Of a DNA stretch of 64,000 bases, positions 1-11,402 are shown piece after piece. A program made the translations under genes and the position numbers. Position 1 is the first letter of the stretch. Each line of letters begins with the position of its first letter. The stretch comes from Breviolum minutum Mf 1.05b.01 (lineage: Eukaryota; Sar; Dinophyceae; Suessiales; Symbiodiniaceae). The DNA lies in NCBI GenBank assembly GCA_000507305.1, contig DF239165.1:183519-247518 (forward strand), written 5' to 3'. Under the pieces are notes generated by a model. That model saw nothing but the letters and a program-made list of their open reading frames with translations. It had not been told where the DNA came from and did no database searches.

Positions 1-2
1 AT

Positions 3-2034
3 GTTTTGACCTTACCAATTGTTGATTGGCTAGCGTTCACGCTTTTCATCTCATTGGTATTTTTGCTACTGAATCTCTTTGTGCCGGGTACGGTAATGGC
101 ATTTCCATCACAGAATGTTTCACCATTGCATTTAAACAAGGTTTTGGCAACAGTTTCTGCTTCCATCTCGCGTTGTGAATCCACGATTCAGGTCAGCCTT
201 GAGCACGTAGGAGCGAGATTGGAATCAGTTTCTAATCAGGTCTATCAACTTCTTGCAGTATTGAACAGACCTGAAGTGGCACATTCACCTCTAAAATCTG
301 CACTCTCAGGGGCTCAGCGATTAGCGCTGTCCACCACTCATAAGCCTTCCAAAAGTCCTCGTCCTTCTCATATGACCATTTGGATCCAGGGAAAACGTTA
401 TGGAATGAGTTCACTGGAAAGCTGTATGAGGATTGCTTTGGAGCTTGACGACAGCGAAGCATTAGAAAAGATGGCCTCTCTTCACCGACAACACGGCTCA
501 AGATATCAGTCTTCAGTCAATGGCGCTAATCTGTATTGCTTCGGTCCCAAACCGTCTTGTTTGCTCGGCAGCATTCATCTGTGGGTTAATTACGGAGGTC
601 AATATGGTTCTCCTGCTGAGCATGCAGAGAACTTGAAAAGTTACCTTTGGATACCTTTAGACCGTGGAACAATGGATGACAATGTGGAGATATGCAATTG
701 TTCTTACTTTGACTTCCTTCTTTCCCGCATTGAATGTTATCGGCAAATTCCGCGTGCGGCTCTCAGCCTATTGCAAAGAGCTGAGGGTCTACCAATAGTC
801 TTGAAAGAAACCAGTGAATACGTCGTGATTAATAAACCATCTGGATGGTTGTGTTCTGGTGCAGATGAGGACCTTCGTAAAAGACTTCCCACTCCCCCCG
901 GAATAGATTCATTGGGCATTGAAACGGACTCTGACTTGATCAAGTGGACTGTCTCTGAAAGGGGCCCACCGATGATTCATTGGTTCCTCCAAGTCCGCTT
1001 TCCAAAAGAGAATGCTTTCTTTGATCCTGCTATCAATTTCGGTTTGTGCTCCAGGTTGGACAGCAGGAGCGGTGTTTTGCTCATTGTTAAGGGTCTCCTG
1101 GCCCGTCACCGCTACCAGCAGGCATCTTCTGGTGGGCTGATCCAAAAACGGTATTTAGCGGTTGTCCAAGGTGAAGGGCCGCAACCGTGTACAGTTGCTT
1201 CAAACTTCAGGGATAGGACAATTGTATTGCATAGTGAAATGACATCAACAGGCCGAGCATTGGTTCATGTAGAAATGATCGGTGGACGAAGGCATCAAAT
1301 CCGTTAAGATCTCGCCTCACTTGGCTTTCCCCTTCTAGGTGATCATGTATTTAGCGGGCCTGAGCACTGGTCAATACATCTCCATAGCGCTGATTTGATT
1401 GTCTCACTTCCAGATCAGAGATTTTATGTATCGTGCAAACCTCCAAAACTCTTTGAGACATCACTCGGTCATTCTTTTGATCAACTGCCTGAGGTACAAT
1501 ATCGGGATATGAGCTATGGTTTAGCCGTCATTGGCCTTGCAAAGAACGCCGAGGAGGTCCCACCAGATTTTTCAACATGGGAACTTGAGCGCAGAAGAGT
1601 TCCAAATCAGACCTCAAAAGTTGGCAAGGCAGTGGTGCTCCAGGGCCCTACAAATGGTCGGTCACCACTGAGGTTGTTGATCCTATTCTTGACCATCTAC
1701 CACCACACGTTGCTTCTGCTGCATTTTCGCGTCCAAAATTAGCTCCCACTGCCAAATCGAGAGCTGTCGCGCTTGCTCGGATTGGTCTCAGTCGATGCAC
1801 TCCGTTGAGAGAAGCCGAGCCAATCCTTGATCAAGTAACCTACTTCGTTGCTAGGGTTCCTCTTTTTGCTTCTTACGGAAGTGATCGTCTTTGACATGGG
1901 TATTCGAGTTTTTTTTGGGTTTTTGACTCGGCTGTGGCTGTGCGTCACGCCTTGAGTCTGTGTTCCGTTTCTGGTGAGATCACCAAGGAGGTCTCGCAAG
2001 AGATTCAAGAGTGCAAAGCAATGAAAAAAACCCT
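3..2034 (+). CDS. RluA-family pseudouridine synthase-like gene, 5' partial, interrupted
   Basis: The frame is open from the window edge, so the true start lies upstream. The N-terminus has a hydrophobic segment (about residues 5-32 counted from base 6), which could be a signal anchor or transit peptide. From about residue 275 the RluA fold is recognisable: VINKPSGW, then SRLDSRSG with the presumed catalytic Asp at codon 1059-1061, KRYLAVVQG, and GGRRHQIR. RluA enzymes convert uridine to pseudouridine in rRNA or tRNA, and this one may be organellar. Directly after HQIR comes an in-frame TAA (1305-1307). The family pattern continues in the same frame (DLASLGFPLLGDHVF) to about 1640. The coding signal then moves to another frame (GPYKWSVTTEVVDPILDHL), with TGA at 1892-1894 followed by protein-like sequence to about 2034, where a family E element starts. 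It could be a decaying gene, an assembly with indels, or stop read-through. The family call is firm; integrity is not. Confidence 0.7.
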
Positions 2035-2150
2035 AGTTGTTTAGGGTATATAGGGGAGTATACTACACAGCTACATGATATATGGGGATTGTGTGAAATG
2101 AACAAATGATCCCTATTTAACAACCACCATTTCATGGAAAGTAAGGTCAG
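2035..2150 (+). repeat. Family E element (copy E1)
   Basis: It starts GTTGTTTAGGGTATATAGGG and carries the family E end with CCCTATTTAACAACCA and TTTCATGGAAAG. It lies between two coding-like segments (ending at 2034 and starting near 2170), begins with GT and ends near AG, so it probably acts as an intron. Confidence 0.5.
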
Positions 2151-2169
2151 TTTTTTTTTTCGTGGCTCA

Positions 2170-2321
2170 CTTGGGCCAACGTGCTCCCCGGCCCCGGTGC
2201 CCCCCCCGGTCCGGTGTAGACGCAGCTCGGTGGTTCTGTACAACGAGGCTGTAGCAACACCGATCTCAAAGAAGTTCTCGGTGACGTTGGATGAGCATCT
2301 TGACGAGTTCCAGGTTTTTAC
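2170..2321 (+). CDS. Coding-like segment (exon candidate), unknown protein
   Basis: A GC-rich stretch stands out from the AT-rich surroundings. The best frame reads SSVVLYNEAVATPISKKF then SVTLDEHLDEFQ and stops being protein-like at a CAG/GT border at 2321. A run of eight C near 2208 could hide a frame change in its first half. It may be the next exon of the RluA-like gene, because only element E1 separates them. Function unknown. Confidence 0.35.
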
Positions 2322-3985
2322 AGCTGGTATCAAAAGATGCAAGACCAAATTTCCCAAAAATTATATCAAACATATTTTTTGGTTCCGAAAAAACATACCA
2401 GTGTATTTTTTTTCATGGATCCGATTTTGTAAATGGGACCCTTAAATGGGAAAAAAAACAAATTTGATGCAAATTTATTTATTATAATTTTGAGGTTTTT
2501 TCCCGAAAAGAACAATGCATGAAGTTTGGCGAACGGTGTCAATGAACCAAATTTTTAGTGCCCCGAAAGCTTGTTTAGGGTAGGAAAATAGGGGATTATA
2601 AGACACTGTTGTTTGGGGATTGATTTTCAACCATTATAGGGGATTAAAACCCCCCAAGTAGTGGGATAAAACTACTGAAATTGAATATGGATACCAAACA
2701 ATGACAGTATTTTTGGAAGGAGTTTCTTTTGGGGGACCTGGGCCCCAGTCTTGTTGGGGAACCGGGTGAGTCCTCAATTGTTGGAGGTTATAACCAGCTT
2801 CTTCCAACCTTTTGATAACCCAAATAGATGTCACTTAAACATCGAAAGATTTGAAAGGGTCACGTAACCATTCCAAAAAGGTTGCAAAGAATTGCCAGGA
2901 ACAGCTTTGTCAAAAACCAAGATTTTGTACGGGATAAATTGGAGTAAACCATGAAATGAAATTACGGATCCCTCCCCCTTCCAAAAAAAAACAACTTTGC
3001 CATGGAAATGAAATCAGGATCCCCCAAAGCAATAGCAAACAAAACATGGAATTGTCACACCATTTTTTGGGGAATTTGTCGGGGTTTAAGTTAAAAGTAT
3101 TTGTTCCATGCCATGAAGCACCGGCAAAAGACAGTGTCCCATGGCTCCAGTTTTATAAACTAATACAAGGCTTAATCCTCTTGTTCCGCCTTTACCCTCC
3201 TGGCAACTAACTTATTCCTTCCCAATACACTTCTGAAGATGATTATCCTTTGCGATATGTTGCTTCTTTGGAGGGTAGTCGTTTCTTTCTTGATAGGATG
3301 ATGGCAGATGAATTCGATGATGAGGGAGACATGTTTCCCGCATGGATGTTTATGAAACTGCCAGGGTTTTTAGCAGATCTTGGGAAAGAGTGAAATCCTT
3401 TTTCACTTGGATTTGGGGATTGATGGGAGCACAATTTTTCCAACCAAACTCATAACATAATCGTCCGAAGAAAATATGAGGAATAGAATCCCTGGAAATT
3501 TAACATGTATAAGATACCATTAAGATGCCAAAAATGATGGTTTGGAAAAATAAATTTGGGGGGGTTGAGTCAGTTTTTGTTGGGTATTTTGGAGGAAAGT
3601 TTCTTGCAGCTTGGTTGGATTTATTTGGTGACGATGTCTCACACCCAACTCGGGTTTTGGGAGCAAGACCAGTGTCACCAGGGCTTTTTTCATGCCCCCA
3701 AAATGGAGGAAAGTTGCTTTGTCAATAATTCCAAAAAAGGGGGCGAAAGGATGCTTTTTCTCCAACCCATTTTTAGTGATGTACTGGTACGTCATCATGG
3801 ACTCTACAGTAATTGGGTGGTTTTTTGGATTTGAGTTGATCAGTTGTATGTTTTTCTCGACTGACCAAAAAAAGCCACTAAGATTCATTGCCTTGCCGCA
3901 GAACCAGGACACAGTGAAGGGAACCGGGTATGCACAGCTATTGAGTTGAATAGGGCTAGGGGGATGTGTTTTCTCCAGCATAAAT
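2322..3985. other. AT-rich region without a supported gene
   Basis: This stretch is rich in homopolymer runs and contains a degenerate family E piece (about 2571-2650). The short open frames on both strands look random; I see no exon with convincing borders. Confidence 0.5.
2571..2650 (+). repeat. Family E fragment (E2)
   Basis: TGTTTAGGGTAGGAAAATAG followed by GGGGATTATA resembles the start of other family E copies; the right end is not clear. Confidence 0.3.
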
Positions 3986-3988
3986 ATT

Positions 3989-4610
3989 TTGGGGCAATCT
4001 GCCAGTTGCATGTTGCCCACCCCCAAACAAGGAGAAGCTCTTAAAGGGGTCTTCGTGCCACAGTGGATGTCTGGAACAATCAACAGTACCAACTGGGATC
4101 TCGTCTCCGAAGCCTTCCGAGATCAAGTGCTCCGACCGGGCACAGCCTCCAAGTTATACGGATGCCTCACTTTCCTCAACACAGGATGTTACGGCAAGTT
4201 GGGCCGCTCTGGCCTTAACTCCAATCAAGGAAAGACAGCAAGCTTCCTCGGTGCGTCTCACAAGATCCAAGCAGGTCTATGGCTGAGAAGCTAGGTTCGC
4301 TAAGATTTTATCGATCACGAGGGATCAATACACAGATCGGTCAATTCTGTGGCAACTCTGTGATTTGAGCTATGCCCATGAGGGCGATCTCATGGTGATT
4401 TGGATTGACGGAATGGAACAGATCGGATGACATCAAAGATTTTTAGGAAGCCAGCATCCTAGATGGGATGTAGATCCAATCTGTACCTGAGGGAAAATGA
4501 TTTCGAAAATTCGAAAATGACGATTAAGAGACCTTACTTAAAATGAGACCAAGGGCAACTTCGCAACTAGACTTTGACAGATTTTTTTCAACTGCATTTG
4601 GGGTTGCCCC
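3989..4610 (+). CDS. Coding-like segment, frame changes near 4217
   Basis: One frame is open for about 100 codons to 4294 and looks like protein (DLVSEAFRDQVLRPG, SKLYGCLTFLNTGCYGK). After about 4217 the more protein-like reading moves by one base (TPIKERQQASSVRLTRSK) and then meets in-frame TGA codons. I have a vague impression of a reverse-transcriptase or RNase H type region found in dinoflagellate repeats, based on the KLYG..FL.TG.YGK pattern followed by KERQ. I cannot verify this, and the alternative frame is also protein-like. It is most likely an exon or a decayed retroelement fragment. No start, end or domain is secure. Confidence 0.3.
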
Positions 4611-4615
4611 TCTTA

Positions 4616-4703
4616 ATATGTTGCCCGAACGAATATTCTCCGAAAATTGATGGATTGGTAAAATGGTTCCCTTTTGGGGGCATTCGTTAATTCTCGGGGG
4701 GTC
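4616..4703 (+). repeat. Family Q element (copy Q3)
   Basis: It shares TTCTCCGAAAATTGATGG, then GGTTCCCTTTTGGGGGCATTCGTT, with the copies near 6890, 30210 and 47680. The ends are loosely inverted (CCCGAACGAAT against CATTCGTTAATTCTCGGGG). Confidence 0.5.
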
Positions 4704-4978
4704 GGTAGATATGTTATGTCGATAGTTGTGACACATTCATCACGGTGTTTTGGGTGTAAGGTGAACAAGGTAAATGGGACCCACCAGACCTGGGATGTTG
4801 TTAAGAAAAACAGCTTGCAAATATACCATGATACACCCAAAGGGACACAAAGACCTATGGAAAATGAAGGTTGTTTTTCTGTCCTCAAAATGTACGTGAA
4901 ATAACCTTTGAATATATGAAATATGAAGGTGGTGGATTCCCATGTATTATATAAATATTATGCGTGTAGTTGGTCATA

Positions 4979-5078
4979 CTGTTGATGGAAAAAACCTGCA
5001 CCATTTGATATGCAGTTTATCCCATTATTTACAGGGTTTTATACATCCCAGGTGGTGCAGGATTTCTTCCATCAACAG
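4979..5078 (+). repeat. Family A element (copy A1)
   Basis: The inverted ends are CTGTTGATGG and CCATCAACAG, with TGCACCA and TGGTGCAGGATTTCTTCC inside. The flanks are TA and CA. It starts CT|GT and ends CAG, so it could splice as GT-AG. Confidence 0.85.
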
Positions 5079-5112
5079 CATTATCCCTCACCTGGGTACA
5101 ACTCTGAAAGAA

Positions 5113-5262
5113 TGAAAGAGAATCATCCTTGCTGTTATTTGGATTGACCGATTGACCAGGATCTACCCAGCTTGCAAGATAGAAACCTTTGTGTGGACCA
5201 TCTTGGAACTGGTGAAAAAGGATTCTCAAGATGGGCCACATCACCATATATAAGATGTATAA
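5113..5262 (+). CDS. Coding-like segment between elements A1 and C1
   Basis: The frame through 5131-5245 reads IWIDRLTRIYPACKIETF then VWTILELVKKDSQDGP, which is protein-like. It has no ATG, and the borders are unclear. A second frame is also partly plausible. Function unknown; confidence is low because it is short. Confidence 0.25.
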
Positions 5263-5263
5263 G

Positions 5264-5360
5264 TAGGGGCCCAAATAACTCCACTTCTAGGGGGGAAAAA
5301 TCAGCAGAAAAAACTATAAGGCCATTTATACGGGTCCCATAACTCCATTTATAACGATGG
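5264..5360 (+). repeat. Family C element, degenerate (C1)
   Basis: GTAGGGGCCCAAATAACTCC at the left and GGCCATTTATACGGGTCCC with CCATTTATAACGATGG at the right match the family C ends and interior. Confidence 0.5.
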
Positions 5361-5362
5361 TG

Positions 5363-5454
5363 CTGTTGGTGGTTCAGAAATCCTGCTAATTAACCACCTG
5401 AGATGGTGCTAAAACCCTGTAAATACTGGTTCGCCGGATTTCAGCCATCAACAG
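5363..5454 (+). repeat. Family A element (copy A2)
   Basis: CTGTTGGTGGTTCAGAAATC at the left pairs with GGATTTCAGCCATCAACAG at the right. It lies two bases after the family C copy, so the two are stacked. Confidence 0.75.
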
Positions 5455-5578
5455 TATGATTGCCCAACTTTCAAAACGATACACACCAAACAATTCGGCA
5501 AATGGACAAGAAAAGGGATGGGCTTTGAAAAATGTATCTTCCTGCAAAATATGGCTATTGTGAGGAAATCCCATAGAG

Positions 5579-5657
5579 TCCATGTATGTTTTATTTATCT
5601 ACATTTACCATCCAAGCCAACCAAATGTATAGATAAATATAATATACCATACATGGA
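5579..5657 (+). repeat. Family I element (copy I1)
   Basis: This is a palindrome: TCCATGTATG and TATCTACATTTACCAT at the left, AATGTATAGATAAATAT and CCATACATGGA at the right. Confidence 0.7.
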
Positions 5658-6884
5658 TCCCATGGGTTTGTTTCTTGTACGATTTTGGCTGTGCTTTTTC
5701 TTTCTCCACGCTTCAGGAGTGTGCTGACTGCGGAGCACCTGCGCCCGAATGGCGCGCGAAACAGCTGTTTTTTTTTTCTGAGGGATAACGTGGTGTTTCT
5801 TATGTTTGAGAAAGCCCACTTCCTGGTGAACATGAGAGGTATATTCCCTGAAAGTTTAACATAGAGATTCCTCTCGAGTACTGCAAGTATCAATCTTAAG
5901 TTTTGAGGGTGTATACAGTATATTTCAGTAGGTTAGGTTGTTTGTTTTTTTTTGCTCATCTGGGACGACGACTTCAAGAAACCTACGCAAAAGCATGTTG
6001 AACTGTTACCAGGCTGGTCACGAACCCCGGTTTGCGACCACTTGACCTGCTCAAAATCATCCCATCCAGCTTCCGAAGCGACCGGATATTGATCGGATCA
6101 ATGGAGGTCACTTATATAATTACCCCCTGAAAACGTAGACTACCCAAGATAGCCATGTTTGGAAAGGAGATACATGTTTTCCAAGGCCCATCATTTTTTT
6201 GTATCTATGTTAGATTTCGGGGAAAAGTGACCTTTTGTTTGTTGTGTTTCGTGTTTTTTTGTTTAATGGATTCTACTAATCGTCATCACTCTTTTTCACC
6301 ACCAAACAGTTGTTTTGGCATTTGTTTGTTTATGTTTGGTCCAACCACCTTAATAAAGCAAATCTGAGTAACCCACTGATCCCTAAGAATCCAGACCCCT
6401 CACTAGAATAGGATTGAGGGTTCCAATCCCATCCTTAGAATAGGAATGTAGGGGTAATCCCTTTCTTGGGACATACCTTAAGGGATATTGCCCCCGAAAG
6501 TCGGATGAGGTGTTTGTTTCTCAACAAACCGACCCCTTGAAGTCGTTGGTCGATCCGTTGGGATGTCAACCGCCGGATCCTCCTCCCAGTTAGGATATAA
6601 GTAAGTGGAGGATGGGATCCTCCCAGGACTTTCCTTGGAAAAAGTGTGTTTTCATAACCCCATGGTAGGGCTCCTAAAAGTCCCCACTACCTGGGCTTGT
6701 GGGACCACCTTCCCAAATTGCCATGAACATGGCGCCGCAATAAATTCGCGGGTTAGTTAAGCACTTGCTAAATTGGATCATCCTCCAAGTAAAACTCAAT
6801 TGGTCACCGGCCATGGAAGCCGGCATCACACCAGGGCTTCGGTGAATCAGGGCACATTGATTTGCATTGATTGCGTCAGGACCT

Positions 6885-6986
6885 CAAATGAAACTCCCCG
6901 GAAAAATGCACAAATGTTCTCCGAAAATTTGATGGTTGGAAGATGCATTTCCTATATGGAAATAGTCCAGTTTTAGGGCACATGCG
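6885..6986 (+). repeat. Family Q element (copy Q2)
   Basis: AAACTCCCCGGAAAAATGCA at the left and GATGGTTGGAAGATGCATTT, then ATGCGTTCGTTTTCG, at the right match the other family Q copies. Confidence 0.5.
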
Positions 6987-7095
6987 TTCGTTTTCGTCAG
7001 GACCTCAAAGGAAAATTTGGCCCTCTGCAAGACCCTTCTGACTATTTTGCGTAGGTTTTTAGGGTATTTTTATACCTCCTGAAAAGGTATTTGGA

Positions 7096-7219
7096 GTGGG
7101 TAAATTATAACAAACATTCACCGCCGGTTGGTCACCCCAAAATGTGGTGAACAAGTAAGGGAATCGTTCCCCAAAATCCCCCGAAACATTCAGGTTTAGG
7201 AATTATAGGCCAATTTGCC
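7096..7219 (+). repeat. Family L element (copy L1)
   Basis: It shares about 120 bp with the copy at 38203: CCGGTTGGTCACCCCAAAAT, GGTGGTGAACAAGTAAGGG, AACATTCAGGTTT and GGCCAATTTGCCC. Confidence 0.7.
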
Positions 7220-7477
7220 CAGATGATAATGATCAATGATGGTTTCTGGTAAAAGTTGGAAGGTTACATGTTTCATCATTTTGCCATGGCTACTTTTTTT
7301 AAACTGCAATTGATCTCAGCCTTTTTTTGGCAGTTGTGTTTTCGGGTTCTACGATGGTCAATGATGATCAATGGATTTTCTGTTTCTGGTGAAAGTCTTA
7401 CTTGCTGAATGGTGGGACTTACCTACCAAACATATACAAACATCATGCCCAATGCCACTCCCAGAAATAAGGCCATA

Positions 7478-7604
7478 CTGTTGATGGTTCAGAAATCCGA
7501 CACAACCACCAGGCATATATAAAGTTATAAAACCTTATAAAGACTGGGATAAACGTACCTTTCCCTCAACTGGTGAGTTTACCGGATTTCTGAACCATCA
7601 ACGG
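7478..7604 (+). repeat. Family A element (copy A3)
   Basis: CTGTTGATGGTTCAGAAATC pairs with GGATTTCTGAACCATCAACGG. TA flanks both ends. Confidence 0.85.
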
Positions 7605-7837
7605 TATTAGGCGACTATTGAGGGACACTAAGGCTGGCAGGGGGGTGTTTCCCTTAGCTTCAGCCTGGCGCTATCGAAAAATGAGGCTGGAACCCATCGT
7701 TCCATGGGCGCACATATTTCCAAGGTGAAGTCTGTGAAGTGCGGGTCCTGGAGGATTTTTTGGAAAAAAATGGAGAAAACACTTGGATCACCTGGGATGT
7801 TTTTGGATTTTTTACATATGTTGACTCACTACCATGG

Positions 7838-7909
7838 CAAACCACCAGTAAACCACCATTTGGGGGAATATGTTTCAATTTTTGTCCAACCACCTGAAGC
7901 AAATCAAAG
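7838..7909 (+). repeat. Family F fragment
   Basis: ACCATGGCAAACCACC, CCACCATTTGGGGGAATATG and GTCCAACCACCTGAAGCAAA recur near 6290, 23130, 37730, 39950 and 40620. Confidence 0.5.
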
Positions 7910-8654
7910 GATCTACCCCCCAACCAGGATGCTCGCTCGTCAGCACCAGGATGACATTACATTTTTTAGGCTCGGGAAATCCCGACCTAAACCCACCATT
8001 GCGGTAGATCCCAGCGATAGACATTTGGCATGGTCCATGTGGTATGTTTGAAAACTTAGGTGACCCCCAAAAAATTGAATGGCTCCTTGCACTAAAATGA
8101 AGCAGTTCCAGGCCAAAATTATGGGGTGAGTGCCTAATTTTGAGGTGAATACCCATGGGGATGGGATCGATTTTGCAGCTAGCTGGAGGAAAAAGCGTGT
8201 GTTCTTGTTGTGGAGATCAAATTGTGTATCATTGATTCTGGTGGTATTTACATGTATTTGTGGTATTTATATGAAGTATGTGGTGGTATTTGTGGTATCC
8301 TTGACTACCCGAAGACTTCACCCATGTATGACAGCTTTTGCAATAAACCGAAAATCTCTCCCAAAAAATTCAACGAATTGTTGGTGAAAGGATCGATAGC
8401 GCAACGTTGGCCTCCACTCCCATTTTGGGTGGATTCTTTACCATTCATTCACCACGACGTTACATGGGAGTGGTGAGCGGATCCCATCGATCCTTTCCAG
8501 GTTGGTAGTTTCTGCAATCGAGGGAATTGATTCCTTACTTATTGCCACAACAAAATTTGATGCCATGGATAAAATTTGCAGATCATGGGACGCTAAACCT
8601 CAACCCCCGAGGTGACAGGGTCAAAATAAAATCACCTAACCATTTTCCCATATC

Positions 8655-8769
8655 GGGGTTTCCGAAAATAGTGGGTTTTCCCCGCAAATCATCCATTTTA
8701 ATAGGGTTTTCCATTATTTTCACTTTCACCATCCATTTTGCGGGGTTTTACCCATTTTTGGAAACACCC
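8655..8769 (+). repeat. Family N element (copy N2)
   Basis: GGGGTTTCCGAAAATAG pairs with CATTTTTGGAAACACCC. The interior TCATCCATTTTAATAGGGTT is shared with the copy at 13020. Confidence 0.75.
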
Positions 8770-9404
8770 AACCCTATAAAGGTTGGTTCACCAAGGGTTA
8801 ACCCTTGGAAATTGTCACATCACATGTCGCAGTGATGCAACTGCGAGGTTGGATTCCTGGAAACCGGATGAAGTTGAAAGTTTCACTGCCAAAGGTGGCA
8901 ATCAGAAGGTGGGAAAAAACCCCGTGGGAAAACGTCGTTAAAAAAAAAACGAAAACGGGGTGGGTGGTTGAAACATTTTTTTTGCACCGGGCGCCGGTGG
9001 TGTGAATTTTCAGGGTGTTTTATTGTTTATAAAAGGATGAGTAAGTAAGTATCATAGTAGTACTAGTACAGGTTAAACAATAGCTGTGGGATTGAAGAAT
9101 AAAAATACAAAGGTCCCCCCAAAAGAAGAAACTTCATATCATGGAATGCAACTAAGGGTTTTGAACACTCAAATGGAACAAACGGTGGGGATGATCATGC
9201 TGGATTTGTGGGGGTAGACCCTAGATTTGGGATCTTTCGTCAGTTTTACATCCCCGAAAACGAACATGAAACCTGAAAATGCTTCCTTGGAAAATGTTGG
9301 AAAGGGAAATGTAGCTTTCCCATTGGATCCATCTATGGGACATTGACCTATATATCTACAATACAAACCTACTGGATGTAGGGTAAATGTACGTAAATAT
9401 ACTG

Positions 9405-9530
9405 GGGATGTCCATGGTACTTGTATAGTAAATGGAATATAACCCCCATATAAGTAGGTTGGATACGTCCCGTAAATAGGTTATAAACCAACTTACTGAC
9501 TAGCTATAATTCCTAACTTCCATGGACACC
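9405..9530 (+). repeat. Family K element (copy K1)
   Basis: GGGGATGTCCATGG is inverted as CCATGGACACCC. The right half contains ATTCCTAACTTCC, which recurs in other family K copies. Confidence 0.5.
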
Positions 9531-9666
9531 CTAGTGCCGTCCATTGTTGAGGTTGGGATTTGCAATAACAGTCAGCTAAACATCCTGGTGGTGACAGGCC
9601 AGCATCCTATGGGTATATGGGGCCCCTCCTTATAACTGGCTAACCTGGGGACCCCCAACCTTCACA

Positions 9667-9838
9667 GAGATGCCAGAGATTCAACGATCGCGCCAGGTCA
9701 ACGCTCACCTTCTGGGATCGTCCCGACCCAAAGGCGAGTCCTTGCAGCGTCCTACCAAAGGAGCTTCGAGGGCCTCATGGGATCAATACATTCGCAAGAA
9801 GTGCCGTTTTTTGAGACCCGGGGGTGTTTTGCGGGCGG
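9667..9838 (+). CDS. Exon candidate, unknown basic protein
   Basis: After an acceptor-like CCTTCACAG the frame reads MPEIQRSRQVNAHLLG, SSRPKGESLQRPTKG and SWDQYIRKKCRFLRPG. It then reaches a GGG/GT border followed by T-rich sequence. Composition is clearly richer in GC than the flanks. An ATG is in frame at 9670, so it could be a first coding exon. It is basic and low in hydrophobics. Function unknown. Confidence 0.4.
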
Positions 9839-10209
9839 ATTTTTTTGTTTGGGGGGATAGGATTCCCTTACTGGTCATGTGGTCCGAAATCCCCAGTGTT
9901 TGGGGAGTTCGAGAGTGAAACCAGGCAACCTTGGTGTCCTGGAAACACAGGGTAGGATTCCCGAGAACTAAACCACCATTTGAGGTCGCTATAAATTACC
10001 TACTCTTGTTCATGGTATCTTTGAACAAACACATAGTGTTTTGGGGGGTGTTTTTTTTTTCTGGGTGGAATTTCATGGAGATGTTTTATACCTATATATC
10101 AAGGGGGATCAAACTTGATGCATATGTACGGTCATTTTGAGGGGTTTCCATGATGATGACGTGCCTCATGGAAACTGTGATTTTTTTGGGGGAAACGCTA
10201 AAGCACATA

Positions 10210-10303
10210 CTGTGGATGGTTCAGAAATCCTGCCAACCAGTTGATGTAGTAGATATCCGACTATGTTTTATACATCCCAGGTGGTGCGGGATTCCATCAA
10301 CAG
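10210..10303 (+). repeat. Family A element (copy A4)
   Basis: CTGTGGATGGTTCAGAAATC at the left and GGGATTCCATCAACAG at the right, with ATACATCCCAGGTGGTGC inside. Confidence 0.8.
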
Positions 10304-10561
10304 TTGCAAAGGCTGGAAAATGTATGAACACGTCCTTTTTTGTTGAAAAATATCATTAACACGGTGGATGTTCAAGCCTTTGCTTTGTTAGTTGATTCCG
10401 GAGCTGTAGTTTTTGGGGGTTTTCCGAGCTGTTATCGCTGAGTAGTAGTTGGAAGAGATGAACCGTTTGTTTTGGTTTTTGGGGAGTTGAGAGGTCATTG
10501 AACGACCTAATTCTATCAATGGAGATGACTCAGTGTATGCCTACCAAACATACCAAACCAG

Positions 10562-10722
10562 CAAGGTGAGCCCAAAAACGATCGTTATAAATGGATATAA
10601 ATGGAGTGAAATGGGTAGTACCTATAATACATGGCCTCAAAATAATTGGGTAATTGGGTTTTTTAAACCGTACTTATAGGAGTTACAACCCTACTTCTAA
10701 CTGGGTTTTGGGGCCCACCTTG
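10562..10722 (+). repeat. Family C element (copy C4)
   Basis: CAAGGTGAGCCCAAAAACG at the left is inverted as GTTTTGGGGCCCACCTTG at the right. The inner TTATAAATGG and CTTCTAACTGG are typical of the family. Confidence 0.8.
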
Positions 10723-10739
10723 AGCCCAAGGTTCAGGCC

Positions 10740-11175
10740 TCTACAATGGTGCATGCAGGCACCCAGACGGAAAACTCCATCTATGAAGCCGAGCTCTTGC
10801 GGTTGACGCATTGGACATACAAGCTTCAGCGCTGAGAAGCCATGGCATACCCTTGCCGTTGCAGTACCCTACTCGTTTCACTTGCAAAGCTATCAAGCTC
10901 CTAAAGGTGCAAGGTCATCCCTTACCCCCGTTTGTTGCTTGGCATGTTGCGAGTGGTTGAAACAATTGACAATTCGAAGCCGGCGAAGTCCGTCGTTATT
11001 TTTGAACAAAGCGGCGTTGGCTGATTGGTGGGCCCTTCAAAACTGTCTCGGAATGGGGTTCGAACAAAGCAATGGTTGAAGGGAAGGATATCCATGCACC
11101 TTCGAATAGAGGCCCATTTGACATTGCTGAACACGTGGTTTTTCTCGCAGATGGCAACGCGGACGCAACTTCTCA
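10740..11175 (+). CDS. Coding-like stretch with frame changes
   Basis: Several protein-like pieces follow one another in different frames: TQTENSIYEAELLRLTHW (about 10755-10825), LPLQYPTRFTCKAIKLLKV (about 10850-10910), RVVETIDNSKPAKSVVIF (about 10945-11005), and LIGGPFKTVSEWGSNK, then DIHAPSNRGPFDIAEH and VVFLADGNADATSQ (about 11018-11175). It ends at CAG/GT. Either small introns, a decayed gene, or assembly indels explain the shifts. The last piece is the most convincing. Function unknown. Confidence 0.4.
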
Positions 11176-11364
11176 GGTCCCTGAAAAAAATGCCACCAAC
11201 TTCCCCTCAGGGGGATACCGTAATAGGGTTGGACTGGTTCTTTGGCAATAGATTTTGTATTTTTCTTATGGTGCAAGTGAAAAGCGTTTTTTGAAGGAAT
11301 GACCGAAAGTTTGCAGGCTAGTCATCCAATTGTATGAGGTGGACATTGTGGACCACAATCTGGC

Positions 11365-11402
11365 TATTTGACCTAATATTTGACCTAATATTTGACCTAA
11401 TT
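11365..11402 (+). repeat. Short tandem repeat, three 12-bp units
   Basis: ATTTGACCTAAT is repeated three times. Confidence 0.8.

Larger units (their letters stand above)
5670..9660. other. Region without a convincing exon
   Basis: It holds element copies of families A, F, L, N, Q and K plus AT-rich filler. I found no reading frame with clear protein character and matching splice borders. Confidence 0.4.

Noticed and set aside
3989..4294. Firm call of a retroelement reverse transcriptase
   Set aside because: The resemblance rests on a remembered pattern and needs a one-base shift. Another frame over the same bases is just as protein-like.
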